NCBI GenBank assembly: GCA_036583965.1
Contig: JAZBQD010000021.1
Location: 17,350,266 to 17,414,265 of the forward strand
Direction: 5' to 3'
DNA from: Prunella strophiata
Lineage: Eukaryota > Chordata > Aves > Passeriformes > Prunellidae
DNA: 64,000 nt
Of the stretch, positions 39,259 to 50,127 are shown in pieces; position 1 is the stretch's first letter, and every line of letters starts with the position of its first letter. Made by a program: the position numbers and the translations under genes. The notes under the pieces are model-generated. The model was not told where the DNA came from. It did no database searches and was given only the letters and a program-made list of their open reading frames with translations.

Positions 39259-41937
39259 CCTTAGGATTTGCAGCATGGTCATCCCTGTAAGCAGAGATAA
39301 ATTAATCTCTTTTCCTGCCTTCTGCAGACCAGCCTTCCAAAAGGCGAAGTTTAGGGATGCTATAGAATTGCATCTTACAAGGCTGTGATAAATGCAATGT
39401 ATAAAATACAGTGATATAATTTCAAATTTTGAACAGCAGAGCAATTTTATTTACAGGAAAAGCAAATTTTTCAGTAACTCCACCAGGAGAACACTTGTCT
39501 CTAAAGTGTTTTCTTCATTGACACTTGGATTCCAAGCACTCTTATTTTGCTCTTGGATGGGCTTTGAAGGAGTCCTGGCTGCAGCTGTTCCCCTGGAGCA
39601 CTGACAGGGTAAAGAGCTGTCACCCCAGGAATGCTGACAGGGCTGGAAACTCAGGCTGCAGGGCAGCAGTGACCTGCAGGCCCTCCAGTGCAGCCTGTAA
39701 AATCTTCTGTACAAGTGCTTTTGTAGCTGCTTGTTCTGTTACTTAAAACCAGGGAGACCTGACCTGTTACCTCTGTTCTAGGCTGGTATCAGCCTGAGTG
39801 ATCCTTGACTTCAAAGACCTTTTCCTACTCATTTGCAGGAGCAGATATTTTAAGCAATAATAACAAAGCCAAATATATGTATGTGTGATATATCCCTGGC
39901 ATTTGTTCTGACCTTCATTTCTTATGACTAAAGAAGTCATTTCCTTGTCACTGATGCATTTGAGATCTTGCATTTTAGTTCTTGGTCTGATTAACTGCAG
40001 GCTCTCTCTGACCCTGTTGCTTCTTGCATCCTTCCATGAGTTGAAATCTGTTAAACTCTTGCCACTTCCTCCACTTTTGGAGTTATTTTTGAGCAGCCAG
40101 AATGGTGAGCAGTGTCAAATAATGCCAGGAGCTATTTAAAAGTGCAAAGCTATTTTTCCAGCTTTTTCCTTTGTAAGTGTCTTTATTGCTTTTGTGGTGC
40201 AGCATAAAGTCTAAAAATTCTGGCCCAGCTTATGTCCTAATCCTTTATTTCAGCCCTACTTTGTCTCTTTTTGATTTCTTGAATATTTTTGTGGTGATTA
40301 GAATTGATTGCTTTGGTGAATCCTGATACCTCCTCTGTCTCCCCCACCCCCTCTCCCTTTTTGAGGGGATCAACATGTGCTCTCTTGTGATATGGGAAGA
40401 TTTTAATTGGTATTTACATGATCATCCTTAATACTTCTGGGCTGTGTGAAGTACACGTGGCTGCTTGAAGAGCTGTGCTGCTCCACAGATTTGAGGGATG
40501 TTCTTCTCATTTGTTCACCAAGGTTATTTTTGGAGTGGGCATCCTCATTTCAGCTCCTAGATAATGCTTAACAGGATGGATGCTTCAGAAGTTATTTAAA
40601 TTCGAATTTTTGTAGCCATATGAGAGATTCTTTGAGGCTTTCTGTTGTAAGGATGCATAAAATTATTTTCACTCATGCTTTTGTGTCTTTACAGATGTAG
40701 AATTGTGTGTAAAGGGGGGGAAAAATTATATACTGGGAGGACAACTGGGTTTTCAAAGATATTTCAAAGGTGTTTTGATTTTAATAGGATATATTATCCA
40801 GTCTCATAAGGCACTTTGAAAAATCATACTGTGCACATGTTGAGGAGCTTAATAATCTTTGTAGATCTAATTTTACATTACTTGCTCAGCAAGAGATGGA
40901 ATATCACTATCAGTCTTGTGTGCAGAGATCAAAAACCCAGATTCAAGCTTGATTTAAATTTTGTCTGGTCTGTGGCTTTGGTGAAGTCATTTCATCTCTG
41001 TCTCCCACCCTTTGCCTATCTTATTTATGTGACTGATTCTCTTCTGAAACACTCTGTGGCTGTTGGTTCCATCATAATTAATTGGGATGGTTACAGTTTG
41101 AGCATCTCACACCTGCTTTATGTCCATCCTAAAATGGGGATTTGGTGGGGTTTGGAAGGTTTGCAAATGCACCCTTTTGCTCTGTGAGGGTGGCAGGACC
41201 CTGGAGCAGCTCCTGCCATCCCAAGCTGCTGCCCACAGGGGAGAGAATTTTGGGATAGTGTCAGAATCTTCCCTTCTCTGCTCCCAGTCCCTTTGTTCCC
41301 TGTGACTTTTTGAATAACTCACCCTTTAACCCAGTTTTGTCTCATGCAACCTGACTCTTTATGTCCTAGGAAGTGACATTTCTCAGAGGGACTGGAGCAA
41401 AAGATGCTCTGGAAAACTGCTGGTTACTAGTGCCTGATTATTATATAAACCTCAAATGTTCTGTGAATATCAAAAGGAAATCTTTGCAAAGAATTGTTTA
41501 TTACAAATATTTAAATGATTAACAATAAGAAATCTTAAAACAATAGTCACAAGGAATCCACATGTAAATCTTTTCTGCTCCAAACTGACTTAAAAACCCC
41601 CTGAAAATACCAATTACTGCTTGCTGACCCCTTTTTATTATAACTTAAAACCATCCTCAGGAATAGGTGGTAAAAAATATGAGACTAAGTTATCCATTTT
41701 GTGGGTTTACTTTTTAAGTTGACACACAAAAATCTGCTATAAAATCCCAAACTGTTTATTTTATATTTTAATGAGACAAAAACATCAAAATAATTTTTGG
41801 AATTGCGTTTAGTATGAAGAAAAGGCAGAGTTCATTTTGGTATAAGATTTTTATGAGTATGTAATTAATGTATTTTTTTCTGCAGTTTATGCCATCATTC
41901 TCTACAATTTTGGGGTTTTTATATTCCTCCTCTGTGA

Positions 41938-41954
41938 TTTTTTTTTTTTTTTTT
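41938..41954. repeat. T17 homopolymer
   Basis: 17 consecutive T following CTCTGTGA. No element is recognised next to it. Confidence 0.8.
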
Positions 41955-44430
41955 ATGGAAAAGGGGCCATTTTATACTTAGAACAGTGAAAAATTTCCAG
42001 GCTTTAAGCTGTACAGAAAACAACACTTTTTTAAACAATATTGTGATTCAGAGACACAGCTGGGGAAGAAAATGCATTTCCTGTGACACTAATGGTGGCA
42101 CAGTGTATACATTCAATTAGAGAATGAATTCATAATTGCTTGGTTTCCAGCTATGGAGCAATTTAATACATTAAAACCAAAAAATAATAAACATATGGCG
42201 TTGCAGCTTCATTTTTCAGCAATGAGCCCATTCCAGTGAAGGCATTTTCTAGGAATATTGTGGTTTTCCTGGATTGCCAGTGCCAGGTTTTCCAGTGGAA
42301 AAAGAATTTCTGATCTTATCTCAAGGCAACAGGAGCTGCAGGTATAAGGAGCTTTAGGAACTGGCCTGTGCTGATTGAAAAATGTCCAAGAAAATGTTCT
42401 TGTGCTTTGTCCTTCAAGGGAAGTGTGAACAATAGAGAGATTTACTGCCCAAAAAACAATGTGGAAAATGTGCAGAAAGCTGTTATTTAATGAAATTTAA
42501 TTAAGGCTCTAAGAGTTTTTTGGGCTGGTTTTGTTCAAAGAAAAACCATTGAAATAATGTGGGAATAATGATTTGAGAGTCACATACAGATAACCCCCCT
42601 TGTTGACAGGTTCAGATGCAACTTGAGCTTTGGAAAGGTAAAAGGTTCTTTTTAGACAAAAGTTAATAAACTTGGCAGAACTTTTTCTGTTATGCTTCAC
42701 AAATGAAAATGCAATATAGACCCTGACCTTTGAGTCCACTGATGTGACTAATTATTAAAATATTAAGACCACTGCCTTAAAAGCCAGAGATAAAAGCCCA
42801 TATTTGACTGTTTATATTAAATTCCTCTTTCTTTTCTTAAAATTTCTATAAATGCATCTACAAACCTTTGCATCTGAAGTGATCAAAGAAGAGGAAGTGA
42901 CTCTCACTGAAGAATTCATTCCTTGTCACTTTGGACAGATAGAAGTCTTGGGCTTTTTTTAAATTTTGTTTAATTAACACATACAGTTTAGAGATAGTTG
43001 TGCTAAGAAAATAGGAACAGTGTAATATTAATTTTTGAGATGAATGCAGCAGCAAGATAAAGCCTGTGGAAGATACTGCTAGAGTACTTACATGGCTAAT
43101 TAATCCCTTTCCACCTTGGCTCTGGCTCTGAGTGCCAGGTGAAATTCTCTAGTTGCAGGTAATGGTGCTGGGTTTTGCCATCATCTGTACAGTTCTACTG
43201 TGGTGGCCAATAGAATTATGTTTTCCTCTGCAAAACTGAGTAGTTTTGTTTTGCATTCTCTCCCTCCATCTCTTATGGAGCAATATAACTATTAGCTCAT
43301 GTTTTATTCATATTCTTAAATCAGGAAAATTTACTTGTAATTAGTTTCTCTTTGTCTGAATTATTTTCTCTGAGTTGTGTTAGGTAATTGCATAAAATTT
43401 TTACTTAACCTTGCACCATAAAGAGAATTTCTTTACTACATTTTATGTCTTAGAGGTGGCCAAATTTTTTTTTCTCACCAGGAAATTGCCTGAATGAAAG
43501 ATCCATAAGTCCATTGCCTTTCCTTACGGTAAATCCACACTTAAAAACTGATGATAAATAAACCTAACAAGTATTCTCAAGAATTCACCTGATCAATAAA
43601 TAAATCCAGCAGTGCTAGAATAACTGAGGTGGGGCAGGTGGTGGTGTTGCAGTATTTTGGATGGTGCAGTGCTCCTGTGAAGCTGGGAGTGAGGAACAAG
43701 TAGAAAAACCATCTGCTGAAACAAATGGAAAACTTCCATGAGGAACATTCCTGTGGGCAACAAATTGGAAATTAAAATTAGATGGCAGGTAATGACTAAA
43801 TAACCTGTCTTAGGCTTTGAAGATAATTAAGCACTAAAAGATATTTCAGATTTACTTATGAAAATCTCCAAATTTATGATGTAATTTTATGTGGGCCATT
43901 GGCTGACTGGCTGCAAAGTGAAAATAGACATTTATATGCAGAGAAGGAAGGTGGCTCTCCAGAATCATTTCACCAAAAGCAATAAATGAATGAAAACAAC
44001 CCTTCTGTGAAGAGAAACCTTTGAAATTACTTGAAGTAATGGTAAGAACGAGACTGGTTATCTTTTCATGTAAATGTTATTGCTGACTGCAGAGTAGAAA
44101 GGATTCAAGACTGTTTAAAATAAAGCAGAAAGCCTAAAATGAGCAACTTTGAATAAGCTTAACTTCTGATGAGATCATTATATTTGGGGTGATGAAAGAT
44201 CCTTGCTTTGCATATGCTGAGGGAAGTTGGATGGGAAGCCTATAAATAATCCATTTTGAGAAGGAATAGGGTTGAGTAGGAGTTTGCCAGATACTGAAGG
44301 CAGGATAAAATCTATTCCTATAAAACTATTCAGTTTGGGGTTTTGTATTGTTTTCCCTGTTCCATTGCTGTGCCTAATTTGATCAGTGTTTCTGAGCTAT
44401 GCAGGGGCACCAGCCAAAGTCTGCTTTCTA

Positions 44431-44506
44431 TCTGATCATGGAGTTTTGTGCTGTGAGGTGTAAAATTTCTCTTAAAGCCTTGATTATCCTTTGTGGTTTG
44501 CATGTA
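44431..44506 (+). repeat. 76-bp segment duplicated at 45918-45994
   Basis: The segment begins TCTGATCATGGAGTTTTGTG and ends GGTTTGCATGTA. It recurs in the same orientation inside the CR1 element 1.5 kb downstream, with three substitutions and one single-base indel by my alignment. It is probably the source copy, because the other copy interrupts a known element. Confidence 0.88.
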
Positions 44507-44589
44507 GACCTGTGTCAAAAATCAAATTGGGATTTAGCCTCAAGAGCTGCTGAAAATCACAGATTATGATGAACATAACTTCATCACTA

Positions 44590-44640
44590 TCGTGGAGTCA
44601 TGGTTTGGATTGGAAAGGACCATCTAGTTTCCACCCCCAT
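44590..44640 (-). mobile_element. Small CR1-like remnant
   Basis: CGTGGAGTCATGGTTTGG, ATTGGAAAGGACCATCTAG and TTTCCACCCCC resemble the reverse complement of the last about 50 bp of CR1 (consensus-like AATGGTTTGGGTTGGAAAGG). It is short and diverged. Confidence 0.6.
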
Positions 44641-45116
44641 TAACATAATTCCATAATTTTAAGTAGGAAAGCATGATCTTTTCACAAAATAAAGAGCTGC
44701 AGAACTCTGCAGGTTGGGTTTTTTTTTCAATTTGTTCAAATCTGTCTTTGTACTTAGCCCATGTTCTTGGAACTGCATTATTATATCAGGTAGAAACTTA
44801 AACCCTTTCTGAGTGTGCCATTACAATTTCTTGTTGTCAAAAGAATTAATTCAGTATCTTTCATACATCAGTCAAGTTTTGCAATAAAACTAGATAGACT
44901 TTCTTGCCTTCTGCATTGAAAGACTGAAATCTCACAGTTCTGTTAGTTGGGACAATCTCATTTTCCACCTGGTTTTATTTACAGCCTGTTCAAAGTGCCA
45001 ATATTGTCTTTTACTTGAATGCATGTGTTAGGTTTTTGGAAATAACAATTTACTTCTGCTGTTATTTTGTGAGCAGATTTTATGGATTTGTTGTTTTTGT
45101 TTTAATTTGGGGTGGG

Positions 45117-45152
45117 TTTTTTTTGTTGCTTTTTTTTTTTTTTTTCTTTTTC
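45117..45152. repeat. T-rich tract
   Basis: T8, then GTTGC, then a longer T run ending in CTTTTTC. It is low complexity. Confidence 0.75.
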
Positions 45153-45778
45153 ATGGGGAAGCCAGATAAAATATCAGATAGCTTCTTTCACAAACTGATC
45201 ACATAAAGAATGATAACTTCAGTGCTGCAGGTTTTCATTTTGAAAACATTGTAGAATGAGTTTAAAAGGAGAGGTAACTCAGTGCTTAGGACAGGCTTGA
45301 AAATTATTGTACAAAGATTAATAAAATAAAGTCCTTGGCTATCTTAATAAAATGAAGAAGATATCACTGTCACTGTTGCCTACAGACCTGTCATGCCAAA
45401 TTTTTTGGACAGTTGCTCTCAGATGCAGTGGACTTGGCAAAGATAAAGTAAATCTATTCCAGTCATTAATAAGAATCTCCTATTCTTTTCCTTAATCTGT
45501 GCAACTCTGAGAAAAAAACCCCAAAAACTGGTGTTAGATCAGCCTTTGTTTTAAATTACTTACAATTCTGATAAAGCAGCAGAAACAGTTTTTTAAATTT
45601 AGCAAAGTCTTTGTTCTTTCCAATGAACAGCACAGTCACTTGATACTGAGAGATAGATTAGGAGCAAATTATCTTGAATTTGAAAATTAATTTCCTAGAA
45701 TTTCACAGAGAAATATCACTATTCTTTCACTTCCCAAAGCAATTAACGTGGTTTTGATGAGTCAGTTTTACTGTGATA

Positions 45779-46342
45779 AAGTGTCCAGCTCTGGAGTCTT
45801 CAGCACAGGGTTGATGTGGAAATGTGGGTCCACAGAGGAGACCACAAAAACGAGCAGAGGGCTGGAACACTTCTCCTGTAAGGAGAAGCTCAGAGAGCTG
45901 GGGTGCTCAGCCCCAAATCTGATCATGGAGTTTTGTGCTGTGAGGTGTAAAATTTCACCTAAAGCCTTCAGTTATCCTTTGTGGTTTGCATGTAAAGAGA
46001 AGAAAAGGCCCCAGGAAGACCTTAAAGCCCCTTTCAGGGGGTTTCAGGAAGGTTGGGGATAAACATTTAGCAGGGCCTGTTTGATAGGACAAAGAGAAAT
46101 GGTTTTGAACAAAAAGATAAGAGATTTGAACTAGATACAGGGAGAGGGAAAATAAAATAAGGGTGGTAAAACTCTGTCATGGTTTACCCAGAGATGAGGT
46201 GGATGTTCCATCCCTGGAGAAACTTCAAGGCCAGGTTGGATGGAGCAGCCTGGTCCAGTGAAAGGTTCCCCTGCCCATGGCAGGGGGTGGAAATAGATGA
46301 ACTTTAAGGGCCCCTTCCAAGCCAAATTATTTTATGATTCAT
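45779..46342 (+). mobile_element. CR1 LINE fragment (C-terminal RT region and 3' end) carrying a 77-bp insertion
   Basis: The sequence follows the 3' part of avian CR1. It starts at GTGTCCAGCTCTGGAGTC and has a frame encoding RGLEHFSCKEKLRELG, a relic of the C-terminal end of the CR1 reverse-transcriptase ORF. It continues with AGAAAAGGCCCCAGGAAGAC, CCATCCCTGGAGAAACTTCA, GGCCAGGTTGGATGGAGCAG and CTGCCCATGGCAGGGGGTGG, then ends near TTATTTTATGATTC. It is 5'-truncated and frameshifted, so it is inactive. At 45918-45994 CR1 homology is interrupted by a segment matching 44431-44506, after which CR1 resumes. Confidence 0.93.
45918..45994 (+). repeat. Insertion within CR1, copy of 44431-44506
   Basis: Begins TCTGATCATGGAGTTTTGTG and ends GGTTTGCATGTA, directly followed by the CR1 phrase AGAGAAGAAAAGGCCCC. 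About 95 percent identical to the upstream copy by my count. It replaces a few bases of CR1 sequence between CTCAGCC and AGAGAAG. Confidence 0.88.
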
Positions 46343-47850
46343 TTTGTCAGCAGTTTCCAGCTGTAGCTAAAACTGTATCTGACTTTAATGTAGTTTAGGA
46401 ATGGAATCACTTTTGCTTTCCCAGTCCCCATCACATCCCATGGCAAAGATTTTGGAGTTCAGAGTTGAACAAACCCAAAAGTTGAAGGGGAGGTGCTCCC
46501 AGAAATCTTCAGCTGTGCCAAAGCTGTGGGAATCATCCCAATCAGAATATTTCCCTGCCTTTAAGTTGTTAAGCCATATAATAAAAAATAAGGCTTGGGA
46601 AATGCTTGCATGAACAATTTCCAGACAAGTGAGGATAAGCAGTGAGTAGATGTTAAAATGGACTGTGACACTATTTACAAACAGTGCCTGTAAGTAGGTG
46701 TCTCACTCATAACAAATACTCCTACTCACACCCAACACATTGAATTTAAAAAGTGGAAGGTATTTATAAGCATAACAAAAAACAGAGAAAGGTGATAATA
46801 AGCCATCCATTTTAATAAGGAATTAGGATTCTGACCTATTTCTTTCCCAGCAGGATTTATCACTAAGTTATAAATAACTTACAGGTATCAGACAGGACAA
46901 TGAAGAATAAATTAACAGTATAAACAAAATATTCAGAGACTTCCAGCCCCTGCTGGCACCATTTTCTCAGGGAAAGACTGGGAGAGAGTGATATTAACAT
47001 CTGAGCTCAGGTTCATTTTCTGGCTGGCTTAACTCCATTAAAGAGTTGAGTCTGGGGATGGGGAGGGCACCTGAGAATGATAGTGGTGTCTCAGACATGT
47101 TTATTGCTGTATTTTATGGATTTCTTGTGAGGGGAGAGAACTGCAGGTGTAGCACACAGTTGCAATCTAAATTGATTTCTCTGTTGTTTAAGAAGTTTTG
47201 GCGTGGTTTGCCCTGGTGACTCATTGGGACCTTACACTGCAGCGTGGTTTGGAGGGTTGAGATGTGCAATAGGATCTTTCTCTTCCATTTTTGGAAGTAA
47301 AGAAAGTCCAAACAAATCTTCAGCTTGTGAATATACCCAGTTGACTGAGACTGAAGATATTCTTTCATTCTTCCATACTTGATTAGAAGACCCAGAGAAA
47401 TCTGAAAATGGCCTAACTAACACTTCATGTCATAACCATTGAAAAAATGTCTAAATGTCTACATGCATTCCTGCTTTTTTTAATTTATTTGTTTTTCATG
47501 GTTTTGTTTTCTGTTTGTTTTTAAAAGGCTTTTGGGTGAGCATTAATGTCAATTACTACCATGATAATTCTATACATGGAGATGTGCTTAATAAAAGCAA
47601 ATAAACAAATTCTAACCAAATCTTCATGAGTAGGACCAGATTTGCAATGAGTCTTGTTTTTTGGGTTTTTTTAAGCTCTGGTCTATAATTCTTTGGGCAA
47701 TGTGGCATCTTCAAGCTGCCAGGGGGTGTCTGAGTGTACATCTGTCTCTCTCTCTAGCTTAGAGGAGAAATCTGCTTTGAGCCTGGTCCAAAGGACTGGG
47801 CTGCAAGTTGTGCCTTTAGCAGGGTCTGACTGCACCAACACTCATCAGAA

Positions 47851-47883
47851 CTCTTTTTTTCATATCTCTTCTCCCTGTGACAG
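47851..47883 (+). other. CDH13: Strong competing splice acceptor upstream of the second exon
   Basis: A long pyrimidine tract (CTCTTTTTTTCATATCTCTTC...) ends in CTGTGACAG at 47883, 37 nt before the true exon start. By eye its tract is at least as good as that of the true acceptor. Its use would add 37 nt, shift the frame and bring TGA as the first codon after the phase-0 junction. It may be a silent decoy, or it may include the branch-point region of the real site (CCTGTGACAG or CCATGACTTC). Confidence 0.45.
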
Positions 47884-47920
47884 TGAACCCATGACTTCAT
47901 TCCATTTTCTGTTCACACAG
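47884..47920 (+). other. CDH13: Splice acceptor of the 47921 exon
   Basis: TTCATTCCATTTTCTGTTCACACAG precedes the Leu-Glu-Val codons. The pyrimidine tract is moderate. The position is fixed by the T-cadherin homology and by the in-frame join to the upstream exon. Confidence 0.88.
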
Positions 47921-48065
47921 CTGGAAGTGGAGGTGGTGGACATGAACGGGAAGACGATGGACGGCCCGGTGCGCCTGGACATCTCGGTCATCGACCAGAA
48001 CGACAACAGGCCCATGTTCAAAGAGGGCCCCTACGTTGGGCACGTCATGGAGGGCTCTGCCACAG
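47921..48065 (+). CDS. CDH13: T-cadherin (CDH13) internal exon, EC1-EC2 junction
   Basis: This internal coding exon is 145 bp, with 48 codons plus the first base of a Gly codon (phase 0 in, phase 1 out). That is the length expected for this junction exon in the cadherin family. The acceptor ends in TTCACACAG and the donor is ACAG|GTGAGT. The translation starts [12 protein letters not shown], continues [16 protein letters not shown] with the DxNDN calcium-binding linker between EC1 and EC2, and ends with GHVMEGSAT. The DQNDNRP and [11 protein letters not shown] phrases are typical of T-cadherin. At the place where classical type I cadherins carry the HAV tripeptide this protein has Glu-Val-Val, as expected for T-cadherin, which lacks HAV. 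It joins in frame to the exon at 6613-6765. Base composition is very different from the surrounding intron: 43 of 48 third positions are G or C, and I count ten CpG dinucleotides. No N-glycosylation sequon is present. Confidence 0.96.
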
Positions 48066-48071
48066 GTGAGT
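48066..48071 (+). other. CDH13: Splice donor GTGAGT of the 47921 exon
   Basis: ACAG|GTGAGT splits a Gly codon after the first base (phase 1), as expected at this cadherin junction. Cadherin homology ends here. Confidence 0.92.
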
Positions 48072-49540
48072 CCCTGCCAGCCCCACCTCAGTCAACAGAG
48101 CCTGGGCAAATCCTCTGTTGAGAAATGCAGTATTGTCACCTTGCGCAAGTTTTGTCGCTGGTTTGGTGGCTCGTTGGGTTCTTCCTCTACAAAAAGGAGT
48201 GGGAGCAGCACAACTTTAGGACAATGGGTAATGATTTTTGAGAAACAAGTCTATGCAGTAAAAAAAAGAGAAGAAAAAGGAAAAAAACCCCAGAAATTAG
48301 TTGGAAATAAGAGCTTTGATTTAGGTTCATGTCTTTTTCTTCATCTCTGGAATCAACAAAGTCAACCCCTAGGATATGATTAAGATTCAAATCAAATACC
48401 ATGAACAATTTCTGTGCAGAGTGGGAATTTCACGTTTTTTTCCTGTAAGTTTAGTTACTAGAAAGGGTTATTTTTATTTGTTTATGTAGCATGAGTCTGG
48501 TAAATTACATAAATAAATGGAAAGCACATTATGAATAAACTAATGTTGTAGGGCAGATTGAAACACTGAACAATGCTGATAAACAGATGTTGTAAATGCA
48601 GATACAACATTTGCAACTAAAAAAAATATACATTGATAATTAAAGTTAGTAAGGAAAATGTTCTGATTAAATTTCCTGATGAGGAATTTCTAGCAAGAGT
48701 AAGATATTAATTCCAATGTTTTAGTGTGGGTATAATCATCCAAGTTAAACTCTTCCCTTATATTATGTGAGCTTTCTGGTGAATTTTGCATTTTCACATA
48801 GAGTTCTTCATATCTAAAACCTGTGGGTATGAAATGCATTACAAGCTGCTCCTTCAACAGATTAATTTTTGAGGTAAATGCTTATTTACCTCACTTGTAA
48901 TAAGCATGTAATGAAGATATTGATATTTTCAGCCAAACAAGAAGTGTTTTATATTTGAGAGTATGGCTGCCAGTGGAACACTTTTCTTTTGTAGGTTTCT
49001 AGTACATTTCTTAACTGGCAATTCCCCCTTTTTTATTATCCATAAACTCTCCTTGTTTTCCTTTTATCCCCACTCCTTATATTGAAGTTTACACTTCTGA
49101 TTCAGTAGAGATGTTGCTCAGCCCACCTTCCAGTGAATTCTTCTGTAATAGTTTCATCCATTTTCTCCTATTGCTGCTTTGTATTGACTCAGGTATCATT
49201 TAGCATTTTGATTGTCTTTCCTGTTGGCCAAAGTTTGAATAATTTTTCTCAACTTTCCTTCCCTTACCCTCCCTCCCTTCCCTCCAGGTATTCATCACAT
49301 TAAACTTCATAACCTCATTTGCCTGGTGTCAAGAGCACCAATGCTTGCAAAATTATTTTGTGCACAATGGAGCCTGTGGAATCAGGGCAGGCTGGAATCA
49401 GTCACAGCTCTCTATGCAGATGGCACCCACTCAGCCAAGGTTTCCTGGTGTTTACATCTTGTTTTCCATAGCTCTTCACAACTTATGGCACATATCTTCA
49501 AATTATTCATCAGGCTCTGCTATTTTATCACAGAGGTTAT

Positions 49541-49589
49541 CAGAGAATATTCTGAGCTGGAAGGGCCCCACCAGCTGTCGTGCTGCTCC
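49541..49589 (-). mobile_element. Small CR1-like remnant
   Basis: CAGAGAATATTCTGAGCTGG followed by AAGGGCCCCACCAG resembles the reverse complement of a CR1 3' end (ACAGAATATTCTGAGTTGGA-type). It is short, and the identity beyond about 35 bp is weak. Confidence 0.55.
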
Positions 49590-50111
49590 AAATCAAAGGT
49601 TCCACTGCACAGCTTGATAGGAATCCTGATGTGTTTGCAAGTGGCATTCCTGAGTCCTTCCTGCCCTTTGGATTGCAATTGTGCTGCATTTCATTTCTGA
49701 AGCTGCAAAAGGAAGGCTTTGGGTGGGGATTTTGGAAGGATTTTAAACAAGTTAGAGACTGGATCTTTGAGTTTCTAGAAGATGTGGTTTATTTTTCTTA
49801 TCTTCTATATAGCTAGGAAGGGTGAGTTCAGCTCACATCTTCACAGCATGGTTCAGAAGGTCACAAGACCCTTAGTTATAAGACCTTTCAAGGATTTATT
49901 GACTAATAAAATACTGGTTAATAAGGATATTTATATTTTTGATCTAATCCTTAAATATTTCATTTTATGCACTCATGTCATAGTGTGAGTTTTCTTAGTT
50001 AATTTTGTTATGATATACAAACTTACAGTACTGCATTTTAAACTTCTTGATTACCTTTGCAACTACTTTAATTCTTTTTCTATATCTTAAACTCTAAAAC
50101 TCTAAACTTTC

Positions 50112-50127
50112 TTTTTTTTTTTTTTTT
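50112..50127. repeat. T16 homopolymer
   Basis: 16 consecutive T after AACTTTC, with no associated element seen. Confidence 0.75.

Larger units (their letters stand above)
6766..47920 (+). other. CDH13: CDH13 intron, 41,155 bp, complete
   Basis: This is the complete intron between two adjacent cadherin exons. It begins GTGAGT and ends CACAG. Because the protein is continuous across the two exons in this family, no missing exon is expected inside it. The sequence is AT-rich with stop codons in every frame. Items listed separately are tandem repeats (13087, 15739, 16991, 22681, 39208), homopolymer tracts (11750, 22925, 23007, 30226, 41938, 45117), a hairpin (12376), and CR1 fragments (31027, 44590, 45779) with a 76-bp source segment at 44431. 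GC-richer patches without recognisable identity lie at about 7375-7640, 30500-31020 and 33140-33740. Outside these I see nothing specific, and enhancers or conserved non-coding elements cannot be judged from one sequence. Confidence 0.9.

Noticed and set aside
41120..41240. Possible CR1 remnant (GTGAGGGTGGCAGGACCCTGG resembles a CR1 phrase)
   Set aside because: The match is limited to about 30 bp with several mismatches and does not continue on either side.
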